Shown here: positions 6,918-13,544 of the stretch, in pieces
Position numbering within the stretch: position 1 is the first letter of the stretch
Layout: every line of letters begins with the position of its first letter
From: Puniceicoccales bacterium
GTDB taxonomy: Bacteria; Verrucomicrobiota; Verrucomicrobiia; Opitutales; JAIRLM01
NCBI GenBank assembly: GCA_031281635.1
Contig: JAITFC010000032.1
Coordinates: 1-13,544, forward strand
DNA: 13,544 bases
Reading direction: 5' to 3'
Program-made: the position numbers and the translations under genes
Notes under the pieces: model-generated
Database searches by the model: none
What the model saw: only the letters and a program-made list of their open reading frames with translations
Told to the model about the DNA's origin: nothing

Positions 6918-7475
6918 ATGGCATCGCCGACGGACATTCGCAAGGGAAAAGTAGTCATATGGGGCGGAGTGCCGCACTTGGTAACGGAAATGCAACACCG
7001 CACACAAGGCAGGCAAGCTGGCTTCGTACAGGTGGTTATGCGTAATTTACAGACAGGTTCATCGACGAATACGAAGATACGCTCCACGGAAAATGTCGAA
7101 TTTGGATTTCTTGAACGGCGGAAATTGGAATTTTCCTACCAGGATGGTGAAAATTTTCACTTTGTTCACCCGGAGACATTTGAAGACACATCACTGGCAA
7201 AAAATTTGGTCGAAGACGTGCGGCTTTTTCTTGTGGAAAATGAGTCCTATGACGTGCTGTTTGTTGACGAAAAAGCCATCGGGATCGAGTTGCCATCGGC
7301 CGTCACCATGGGTGTGGTGGAATCCGCCGACGGCGTACGCGGAGACACGGCGTCAAATGTGCAGAAACCAGCCAAATTGTCAACGGGGCTCGTCGTCCAA
7401 GTCCCACTTTTCATCAAGCCGGGGGATCTCATCCGCGTCAGTACGGAAGAGCGCTGCTATTTAGGCCGTGCATGA
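6918..7475 (+). CDS. efp: Translation elongation factor P (arginine-type)
   Basis: EF-P binds between the P and E sites and rescues ribosomes stalled on polyproline. The 185-aa product has the three EF-P domains: an N-terminal KOW-like domain (1-65), a central OB domain, and a C-terminal OB domain with 'GDTASNVQKPAKLSTGLVVQVPLFIKPGDLIRV'-type sequence in the last third. The tip of the N-terminal loop reads 'HRTQGRQAGF', so position 32 is Arg where E. coli EF-P has the modified Lys34 in PGKG. Arginine here is the mark of EF-Ps rhamnosylated by EarP. No earP, epmA or epmB is in the window. The start is ATG 6918, with GGAGGG five bases upstream. It is convergent with the proline-rich gene (9-nt gap) and 92 nt after pheS. 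Confidence 0.95.
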   Translation: MASPTDIRKGKVVIWGGVPHLVTEMQHRTQGRQAGFVQVVMRNLQTGSSTNTKIRSTENVEFGFLERRKLEFSYQDGENFHFVHPETFEDTSLAKNLVEDVRLFLVENESYDVLFVDEKAIGIELPSAVTMGVVESADGVRGDTASNVQKPAKLSTGLVVQVPLFIKPGDLIRVSTEERCYLGRA

Positions 7476-7484
7476 TAACCTTTC

Positions 7485-8435
7485 TCAAATGCCAGTTAGC
7501 AAATTAAATACATCCGGCCCTTTCTTGGCTTGGTTTTGCGGAACTCGCATTCGGTTTTTCGGGAAAAATGCGCGGAGGGTCGCGGCACCACGTATGTTTA
7601 GTCGCCCATTGTGGTCTAATTGAATGCGACCAGTTTTTTCTCCGTTGGTTGCAACCAAGAAAGCATCGCCAGAACGATCTATCTCAACGGCACACCGTAT
7701 GGCCTTTCCGTCTAGGTAGGCTTCGGCTAATGCAACCCTTGCTACAACAGCGACATTCGGATGGGACTTTTCCACTCTATAATCGTTGGGGAGCGTTTCC
7801 ATGGGGCCACCACCTCCTCCGGGTCGACGTGGTGGATCTGGAGGTTCTGCTTTGATTGCCACGGATTCTGTGAAACCGAGTCCCCAACTTCCTGGAGGCG
7901 CTCCTACTCTTGCATCATCCGGTGCCACAAAGCCAGGCGGCGGCGGTTGTTGCTGTCCCGCAAATATAAAATGAGGAAACGGATCACGTCCTCCAGGAGG
8001 GAAGGGTGGAGGAAGTGGCTTCTCTCTTGGAGGGAATATTGGTGGTGGTCCTGCTCTAGCTTCATCTGGTGCTATATTGACTGCTACGGAGTCCGCGGCA
8101 CCGATTGGCTCTCCAAAGTAATTTGGCGGTAGTGGTGGTGGTCCTGCTACAGCACCAGGCGGCGGCGATTGTTGCGGTCTCGCAAATATAAAATGAGGAG
8201 ACGAATCACGTTCTCCGGGAAGAAAGGGTGGAGGAAAAGGCTCCCCTCCCGGCCGCAGCGCAAGAGAAGCGATCACGGGAGATAAACCTGCTGCATTACG
8301 ATATACTGGATTCAACTCGACAGCACCACGAGTCTGGGGGTTGTCTTTGGGCGTTCCAGTAGGCGAAAGATCTTTTTTCTCAAAATCCTCTTTCTGTGGA
8401 GGTACGCCAAAAGGAATACCCCTGTCTATGCGCAT
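7485..8435 (-). CDS. Unrecognised proline-rich repeat protein
   Basis: I do not recognise this family. From ATG 8435 it has 316 aa (GTG 8444 adds three). There is a polar N-terminus without signal peptide (about 1-60), then two tandem units of 74 residues with the shared core PPPF-PG-RD--PHFIFA--QQ-PPPG-V and a looser DSVAV/ESVAI segment, then a Gly/Pro linker (RRPGGGGGP), and a C-terminal region from about residue 217 rich in alternating beta-type sequence ('AVEIDRSGDAFLVATNGE', 'GRIQLDHNGRLNIRG'). 'EPFPPPFLPG' resembles proline-rich protein-binding motifs. It has its own promoter and is separated from dnaE by a terminator. Other frames of the region look non-coding. Secretion, scaffolding or a phage origin are all open. 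The consecutive prolines suggest that its translation needs the neighbouring EF-P. Confidence 0.75.
   Translation of the reverse strand: MRIDRGIPFGVPPQKEDFEKKDLSPTGTPKDNPQTRGAVELNPVYRNAAGLSPVIASLALRPGGEPFPPPFLPGERDSSPHFIFARPQQSPPPGAVAGPPPLPPNYFGEPIGAADSVAVNIAPDEARAGPPPIFPPREKPLPPPFPPGGRDPFPHFIFAGQQQPPPPGFVAPDDARVGAPPGSWGLGFTESVAIKAEPPDPPRRPGGGGGPMETLPNDYRVEKSHPNVAVVARVALAEAYLDGKAIRCAVEIDRSGDAFLVATNGEKTGRIQLDHNGRLNIRGAATLRAFFPKNRMRVPQNQAKKGPDVFNLLTGI
7933..8020 (-). repeat. Internal repeat, second unit (within the proline-rich gene)
   Basis: This segment matches 8155-8242 at a 222-nt (74-codon) offset, including a 19-base exact run (CGCAAATATAAAATGAGGA on the plus strand). It encodes the second PPPF-PG-RD--PHFIFA--QQ-PPPG core. 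Differences are mostly single bases, suggesting an in-frame duplication that has since diverged. Confidence 0.85.
8155..8242 (-). repeat. Internal repeat, first unit (within the proline-rich gene)
   Basis: This is the partner of 7933-8020 and encodes the first core (FPPPFLPGERDSSPHFIFA). Divergence rises away from this core, where only the SVAV/SVAI segment and scattered Pro/Gly still align. Confidence 0.85.
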
Positions 8436-8452
8436 AGAGCCCACGATTCTTA

Positions 8453-8481
8453 ATTTTACATCAATACCTTTGCGCTGTCCA
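8453..8481 (-). promoter_or_regulatory. Sigma-70-like promoter of the proline-rich gene
   Basis: On the minus strand, TGGACA (8476-8481, five of six matches to TTGACA) and TAAAAT (8453-8458, five of six matches to TATAAT) are separated by exactly 17 bases. Transcription would begin near 8446, just before the GTG at 8444 and about 11 bases before the ATG at 8435, giving a nearly leaderless mRNA. No Shine-Dalgarno is seen, which fits. Confidence 0.6.
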
Positions 8482-8491
8482 GCAAAAATGT

Positions 8492-8525
8492 AAAAAAACG
8501 TAGCATCGCCTAAAATTTTGCCACG
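8492..8525 (-). terminator. Rho-independent terminator after dnaE
   Basis: On the minus strand, CGTGGC (8525-8520) pairs with GCTACG (8504-8499), a 6-bp stem with one G-U wobble and a 15-nt loop, followed at once by seven T's (8498-8492). It begins 20 nt after the dnaE stop and ends before the promoter of the proline-rich gene. The loop is longer than usual, so efficiency is uncertain. Confidence 0.55.
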
Positions 8526-8545
8526 GATAGCGCGTTTGCAAAGGA

Positions 8546-11500
8546 TTAAGGCATTGGGGAAGAGCCGGATAAGGAAAAGCCGCGAAATGCTGGTAATTTT
8601 GCACAGGGAGCCAAATCAGACAGGTTTAGGCGCAGGGAAAACTGCGGGCCCATACGCCGTGTGATCGTGGAACTATTTTTTCGGATTTCAAGCACAAGCG
8701 GCAAATCACCGGGATTTTCCGCGAGAAATTTCGCCAGATGTCTCAGGAACTCGTGCAAATTTTCCCGATTATTTCCATCGACGGCGCAGCGCAGGCATCG
8801 GGCGCGACTTCGCAGATATCCCATCGCACTCGCCGCTTCGGAGATGTTGTTGCTGCACCGATCGTCCTGCAGGCGTATGGAACCGCGCACGACAACGATA
8901 TTTCCAGCGCTAAGTAATTCTCCATAGCGCTCATAGGCATCAGGGAAAAAATTCATCTGCAAATCTCCGCGTCGGCTACTCAATTGCACATGTGCCCAGA
9001 GGCGGTTGGAAGATTTACTGATTTTTTTCGTCACTTCTCCGATGCATCCCATTAGCACAAATGGCTGATTATCACACACTTGCTCTGCCATAAACGGATA
9101 ACTGTCCACGAATCTTTCCAGGCCAAGAAATGCATCAAGTGGATGTCCGGAAACGTAGAAGCCAAGCAATTCCTTCTCGTAGCGGAGGCGCTCACTCTGC
9201 GGCAACTTTTTGCCGATCGGTTCGATGAGACTTTCCAGAGGGTTGTCCGGCAATAGTCCAGAGTCACAGAAAAAATCCACCTGCAGGACATTTTTTTGGG
9301 CGTAGTCGCGAATTTTTCCCTTCGCTTTTAGCACACGGTCCAAACAATTTAGCAGATGCAAACGGTCAACGCCAAGGGAATCAAACGCGCCAGACAGGAT
9401 GAGATTTTCAATGGTGCGTCGATTTGTTGCATCGCTGTCCAGCCGCAGAGCAAAATCGGCAAAACTTTTGAATGGGCCATTGGCGTCGCGTTCGCGTAAA
9501 ATGCTCTGTGTCTTTGATCCTCCAACATTTTTAACAGCGGCCAAACCGAAGCGAATGGATGCCTTGGAACCGTTTGCGGCTGGAATGGGAGTGAAATTTT
9601 CCTGGGATGCGTTGATGTCTGGGCCGAGGACGGGCATCCCGGACGCCGCTGCTTCGGAGAGAAAAAATGCTAGCTTATCCGGATTTCCCAGTTCGGCAGA
9701 CAGCACAGCCGCAAAGAACTCCAACGGGAAGTGTGCCTTTAAATATGCCGTTTGGTAGGAAATAACTGCGTAGGAGATGGAGTGGGATTTATTGAAGCCA
9801 TAGCCGGCAAATTTTTCCAATGTGTCAAAAATTTCATTGGCTTTTTTTTCACCGATATTGTTGGTTTTCGCTGCGCCTTCCACAAACACAGCCCGCTGCG
9901 CGTTCATCACTTCCACCTTCTTTTTGCCCATGGCGCGTCGCAAAATATCCGCACCGCCGAGACTGTATCCGGCCACGACCCGGGCCGCCTGCATGACCTG
10001 TTCCTGATAAATCAGTACACCGTAAGTATTTTTGCAAACTGACTCAAGGCACGGGTGGGCATAGCGGATGCTGGAAGGGTCTTTTTTTCGTTGCACGTAG
10101 TCGGGAATCCACTCCATGGGGCCAGGGCGGTAGAGGGCGCTGAGATCGCTAATGTCCTCGATGCCGTTCACGCCGAATTGCCTGCAGAGGGCGCGCATGC
10201 CGTCGGATTCCAATTGAAAAACTCCGGCATTGTCTCCTGCATTGATGAGCCGGAATGTGTCCGCGTCGTCGATGGGAATGTCTTCGATGGAGAAATCATG
10301 CTTCGTTTTTCTTATGAAATTTACCGCATCGGAGATAACTGTGAGCGTTTTAAGGCCTAAAAAATCCATTTTCAGCAGGCCCAATTTTTCCACATAATCC
10401 TTGGAAAATTGCGTTGTTAAATTCCCCTCCTGCAGCGTGACCGGGATGAGATTCTCCGTCGCTTGGTCCGAAATGACCATCCCGCAGGCGTGCGTTCCCG
10501 TGCTGCGAACTGTCCCCTCGATGATTTTCCCATGTTCGATGAGCGTGCGAAGTACTGCATTGCGCTGCACTTCCATCTGCAATTCCGGAGAGCGTTTTAC
10601 GGCGCCGGCGATGTCAATGCCAAGTTCCTCGGGAACCATTTTGGAAATGCGATTCGCCTCGCCATAGGGAACATCGTAGACACGCAGGAGGTCACGCAGA
10701 GCCATCTTTGCCCCGAAAGTGCCGAATGTGATGATGTTAGCCACGCCATCACGGCCGTATTTTTCGCGTACGTAATCGATAACTTCGTCGCGTCGCCGCA
10801 TGCAAAAGTCGATGTCAAAGTCCGGTGGAGAAATGCGTTCCGGATTGAGAAAGCGTTCGAATAGAAGGCCATAGCGCAATGGATCCACGTCGGTGATGTG
10901 CAGGGAATAGGCGACGATGGATCCGGCGCCGGAGCCGCGACCGGGACCGACGGGAATGCCATTTGCGTGGGCCCAATTGACAAAATCTTGGACGACAAGG
11001 AAATAGTCCGAAAAACCCGCGTGATTGATTACGCTAAGCTCCATTTCCATGCGATCCAGCAGTTCCTTGCCGCTGATTTTATAGGGAAGGTGATGGAGCG
11101 GATCCTCGCTAACATTTTGCAAATCAACTCCATAGCGCTGCTGCAACCCATTTGCGCAGAGATGGCGCAGATAGTCATTTTTTTCGGGAAATTTCTCGGC
11201 TAGTGCGGCGGGCATGCGGAACACCGGATAGTGATTTTCGCCGTAGGGTAGTTTGACGGAACACATTTCAGCGACGAGTAAGGTATTGGCCAGGGCGTCA
11301 GGCCGCTCTCTAAATAGCAACTCCATCTCCTCGTAGGATTTAAGATAAAATTGATGGCATTCCATGCGCATGCGTTTTTCGTCGGCAACGCGGGCGGCCG
11401 TCTGGATGCAAAGCAGTGCGTCGTGGGCTTCCCAGTCACTCTGATTCACGTAGTGCAAATCATTTGTAGCGATGACCCGCAAATTGTTCTCGTCGGCCAA

Positions 11501-12082
11501 GCGAAACAGCGCGGGCAAGATTTTTTTCTGCTCCGGGATGCCGTGGTCTTGCACTTCGATGAAAAAATTCTCCCGGCCAAAAATCTCCACGTAGCGGTGA
11601 ACGGCATCTTCCGCGGCGGCATAATCTTCCGAGACAAGGCATTGTGGGATTCGACCTTGCAAACATCCCGAACTGGCAACCAATCCCTTGGCATAGCGTG
11701 CGAGAGTGTCCAGATCCACCCGCGGCTTGTAGTAAAATCCCCGCGTGTGCGACTGCGACGCGATGTGTCCCAAATTTTCATAGCCCTCCCGATTCCTGGC
11801 GAAAAGGCAGAGGTGATACATTTTATTTTCTTCGCGGAGAGGACGATCCGCCATGGTTAGATCCCAGAGCGCGTAGGCCTCCATGCCAAGAATGCCTTGC
11901 AGACCTTCTTTGGCTGTCTCTTCTAAAAATTGTGGCGCGCCATAGATATTGCCGTGATCGGTGATGGCGATGGACCTCATTCCCAACTGCTTGGCCTGTG
12001 CACAGAGCCGATCCATGCGGCATGCCCCGTCCAAAATGCTGTAGTCCGTGTGCACATGTAAATGAACAAATTCCCCCGCCAC
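8546..12082 (-). CDS. dnaE: DNA polymerase III alpha subunit (DnaE1 type)
   Basis: This is the catalytic subunit of the replicative polymerase. The 1178-aa protein has an N-terminal PHP domain (about 5-280) with HLHVHT (His9, His11), 'TDHGN' (42-45), Glu68, His90, Cys140 and 'NDLHY' (Asp208, His210), so the metal-binding set looks complete. The palm has 'GPGRGSGAGS' (379-388), catalytic Asp423 and Asp425 in 'PDFDIDF', and Asp573 in 'KMDFLGL'. An internal beta-clamp motif QVDFF is at 934-938, and an OB fold lies near 1007-1070. No DnaQ-like exonuclease is inserted, so it is not PolC. The start is GTG 12082, placed by homology to the MxxxFVHLxVH family start. A strong GGAG sits 24 bases upstream, too far for this GTG, and no ATG, GTG or TTG lies between in frame. 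A terminator follows the gene. Confidence 0.98.
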   Translation of the reverse strand: MAGEFVHLHVHTDYSILDGACRMDRLCAQAKQLGMRSIAITDHGNIYGAPQFLEETAKEGLQGILGMEAYALWDLTMADRPLREENKMYHLCLFARNREGYENLGHIASQSHTRGFYYKPRVDLDTLARYAKGLVASSGCLQGRIPQCLVSEDYAAAEDAVHRYVEIFGRENFFIEVQDHGIPEQKKILPALFRLADENNLRVIATNDLHYVNQSDWEAHDALLCIQTAARVADEKRMRMECHQFYLKSYEEMELLFRERPDALANTLLVAEMCSVKLPYGENHYPVFRMPAALAEKFPEKNDYLRHLCANGLQQRYGVDLQNVSEDPLHHLPYKISGKELLDRMEMELSVINHAGFSDYFLVVQDFVNWAHANGIPVGPGRGSGAGSIVAYSLHITDVDPLRYGLLFERFLNPERISPPDFDIDFCMRRRDEVIDYVREKYGRDGVANIITFGTFGAKMALRDLLRVYDVPYGEANRISKMVPEELGIDIAGAVKRSPELQMEVQRNAVLRTLIEHGKIIEGTVRSTGTHACGMVISDQATENLIPVTLQEGNLTTQFSKDYVEKLGLLKMDFLGLKTLTVISDAVNFIRKTKHDFSIEDIPIDDADTFRLINAGDNAGVFQLESDGMRALCRQFGVNGIEDISDLSALYRPGPMEWIPDYVQRKKDPSSIRYAHPCLESVCKNTYGVLIYQEQVMQAARVVAGYSLGGADILRRAMGKKKVEVMNAQRAVFVEGAAKTNNIGEKKANEIFDTLEKFAGYGFNKSHSISYAVISYQTAYLKAHFPLEFFAAVLSAELGNPDKLAFFLSEAAASGMPVLGPDINASQENFTPIPAANGSKASIRFGLAAVKNVGGSKTQSILRERDANGPFKSFADFALRLDSDATNRRTIENLILSGAFDSLGVDRLHLLNCLDRVLKAKGKIRDYAQKNVLQVDFFCDSGLLPDNPLESLIEPIGKKLPQSERLRYEKELLGFYVSGHPLDAFLGLERFVDSYPFMAEQVCDNQPFVLMGCIGEVTKKISKSSNRLWAHVQLSSRRGDLQMNFFPDAYERYGELLSAGNIVVVRGSIRLQDDRCSNNISEAASAMGYLRSRARCLRCAVDGNNRENLHEFLRHLAKFLAENPGDLPLVLEIRKNSSTITRRMGPQFSLRLNLSDLAPCAKLPAFRGFSLSGSSPMP

Positions 12083-12351
12083 GGCGAAGACAAAATGCGT
12101 TTTTTTCTCCTTTTGCGAGCATTTGTTGCGTGCCGATTTTTTGGGTGGATCCGTGTTCTCAGCAATGGAATTGTGGATTAAACGTTCTCAAGCTTTTTTG
12201 ACTCAATAGACCCATTGCAAAATTCAAAAAAATCGACAGAAAAGCAGCCTTAGATGCCAAATTTTAAGAATTTTGCCACGGATCTAATAGATAAACATAA
12301 TAATGCCTACAAACGCTATGCTAGCCATGATGCCTGTAAAGACGAAAGGTC
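12083..12351. other. Intergenic region upstream of dnaE
   Basis: These 269 bases separate the glycosyltransferase stop from dnaE, both on the minus strand. The dnaE promoter should be here, but I found no -35/-10 pair at good spacing. Visible are a T7 run on the minus strand (near 12228-12234) without a clean hairpin, a 15-base copy of a sequence also present after dnaE, and a GGAG near 12107-12110. A short hydrophobic frame ends at TAG 12284. No tRNA was seen. Confidence 0.5.
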
Positions 12352-13335
12352 CTAGACGTTTTCTTCTTTGATTTTTTCGGCAAGTGCAAGGATATCTTTT
12401 ACCTGGTCGTCCAAGGAAAGTTTTTCGCAGAAAATTTCATGCGATTTGCGAGCCATTTCCATGGCCTTTTGGGGATTTCTATGAATCCAACGCACGTGTG
12501 CGCTAATTTGTTGTAAAATTTCTCTTGCAGATTTGTCGCAATCGATAAATAGTGCACAATCGTTAAAATTCTCCTCCATAAAGCGCGTTCTTTCCGTAAT
12601 GATCACACATGACGCCGATGCCGCTTCGAAATCCCTAAGCGTTGCAGTGCCGGTCTCATAGTGTTCCTTAGAGTGCAGAACCAGTGCAATGCCAGCATCT
12701 TTCATAACATCTATGATATCGTCTGGAGTCTGCAATGGGATCATGCGCCGGTAGGACTTGAATCTCCCTTGCCAACCATCTTTTGGCCCATAAAAATCAC
12801 AATATCCCGTTTTATCGAGAAGTGCGAATAGGTTTTTGAAATGGTCGCGCCGACGCTGATCCCAATTCGTACCAATGTAGGCAATGCGCTGCTTTGGCTT
12901 GTCGCAAAATGGCTGCTTTGGTACGGAACAAAATGACCGCAAAATGTGGTATTTTCTCCCTGTTTCTTCTAAATATTCGCCCAATTCTCCCATGTCGTAA
13001 ATTGTTAGGATAAAATTGTCATAGGCAGCGGATTGTTCTTTAAGCTCCTTCACAAAAGCAGGCATATGCACGCACAACATGGAAGTAACCCCTGGAACTG
13101 GAGGAATTTCCGGCCGAACGGAAATAAAAAGATCGGCATTCATTTTTTCCAGAATAGGTTCTGCGCAAAACGGCACATATATGCACCATTCGTACCCCAT
13201 TGCACTGAAAATCTTGGCAAATTGCAGGCCATGCCGTCCTTCGCCGTACCAATTGGGCGCTCCTATGATTATACGACGTACCCCAGCCGGTGGTTTCGGC
13301 AATTCTTCTATTTGACCGGCAAGTAATTGACGCAA
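12352..13335 (-). CDS. CgeB-like glycosyltransferase (N-terminus probably in another frame)
   Basis: This is a GT-B-type glycosyltransferase of the CgeB/group 1-like kind. In the TTG-started 327-aa frame, the acceptor half includes 'VRRIIIGAPNWYGEGRHG' (19-36), and the donor half has 'AYIGTNWDQRRRDHF' (152-166), 'FYGPKDGW' (181-188) and the donor-binding stretch 'GTATLRDFEAASASCVIIT' (229-247) followed by 'FMEENFNDCALFID', as in the PF13524 family. No membrane segment is visible; it probably acts in the cytoplasm on a nucleotide-sugar, with surface polysaccharide or protein as target. The TTG at 13335 is only the first usable start after an in-frame TAA (13437-13435); coding-like sequence continues upstream of it. 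A better start, ATG 13466 with AAGG six bases upstream, lies in the neighbouring frame. Joined, the product would be 371 aa. Confidence 0.65.
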   Translation of the reverse strand: MRQLLAGQIEELPKPPAGVRRIIIGAPNWYGEGRHGLQFAKIFSAMGYEWCIYVPFCAEPILEKMNADLFISVRPEIPPVPGVTSMLCVHMPAFVKELKEQSAAYDNFILTIYDMGELGEYLEETGRKYHILRSFCSVPKQPFCDKPKQRIAYIGTNWDQRRRDHFKNLFALLDKTGYCDFYGPKDGWQGRFKSYRRMIPLQTPDDIIDVMKDAGIALVLHSKEHYETGTATLRDFEAASASCVIITERTRFMEENFNDCALFIDCDKSAREILQQISAHVRWIHRNPQKAMEMARKSHEIFCEKLSLDDQVKDILALAEKIKEENV

Positions 13336-13424
13336 TTGGTCTTCGAATTCCGGCGACGAAGTTCTGGAAAATTTTTCATGAAACGCAGCGGAGGATATAC
13401 TGGGTTGGTCTTCGACTCGGGGAA

Positions 13425-13466
13425 TCAGGGGTTTTTAATTCTCGACAAACGTACTTTTGCGTCCAT
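13425..13466 (-). other. Probable N-terminal piece of the glycosyltransferase and frameshift site
   Basis: ATG 13466 (AAGG six bases upstream) encodes MDAKVRLSRIKNP and then meets TGA at 13427-13425. The bases before the stop are AAAAACCCC, containing A AAC CCC (13434-13428), which has the X XXY YYZ form of a -1 slippage site in the correct phase. A -1 slip, or one missing base in the run, continues directly into 'LIPRVEDQPSISS' and then the glycosyltransferase. A sequencing or assembly indel, a real disrupting mutation, and programmed frameshifting are all possible; I see no strong downstream structure. Confidence 0.45.
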
Positions 13467-13544
13467 TTTTCGCCTTGGAAGTGTTCTTGGAACCGCTAAA
13501 ATATTGAACAAATATTTAAAATCATGGCAAATTTGATAGAAGAA

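Noticed and set aside
7568..8132. Plus-strand open frames opposite the proline-rich gene
   Set aside because: Their translations are rich in Trp/Cys/Arg/His with no recognisable pattern. The minus-strand frame has the repeat structure, promoter and proline codons expected of the real gene.
7921..8160. G-rich trinucleotide runs on the plus strand as a G-quadruplex or microsatellite
   Set aside because: They are mostly GG pairs arising from Pro codons on the other strand; there are not four closely spaced GGG runs in a row, so codon use explains them.

Overview
The window reads as a chromosomal housekeeping region of a Gram-negative bacterium. The phylum is not proven. The best fit is the PVC group, probably Verrucomicrobiota near Opitutae/Puniceicoccales. 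This is inferred from an autotransporter-type outer-membrane C-terminus, a sensor kinase with an 'AHEMGNPLN..LQLL' H-box, the style of the EF-P and L35 sequences, and the gene order. GTG and TTG starts are common (mutS, folP, dnaE). No rRNA, tRNA, CRISPR, IS element or phage gene was recognised.

Layout, left to right. (1) 2-151 (+): last 49 codons of an autotransporter-like beta-barrel, then a stem-loop. (2) 261-1373 (+): orphan PAS/histidine kinase. (3) 1430-3889 (-): mutS, convergent with the kinase. (4) 3890-4148: divergent intergenic region with a stem-loop, a palindrome over the mutS ribosome-binding site, and short minus-strand reading frames. (5) 4149-7475 (+): folP, rpmI, rplT, pheS and efp, a co-directional run for folate synthesis and translation; infC and pheT, the usual neighbours of this cluster, are not here. 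(6) 7485-8435 (-): an unrecognised proline-rich protein with a 74-residue internal duplication, its own good sigma-70-like promoter, and a terminator separating it from dnaE. (7) 8546-12082 (-): dnaE, the replicative polymerase alpha subunit. (8) 12352-13335 (-): a CgeB-like glycosyltransferase whose N-terminus appears to lie in another frame, joined at an A5C4 run just before a stop.

Most of the window is core information processing: mismatch repair, replication, ribosomal proteins, a tRNA synthetase, EF-P and folate supply. The accessory-looking parts are the proline-rich protein and the glycosyltransferase. No new multi-gene system is evident. The points most worth checking are the glycosyltransferase frameshift, the insulated proline-rich gene, EF-P with arginine in place of the modified lysine, an apparently complete PHP metal site in DnaE, and the short frames upstream of mutS.
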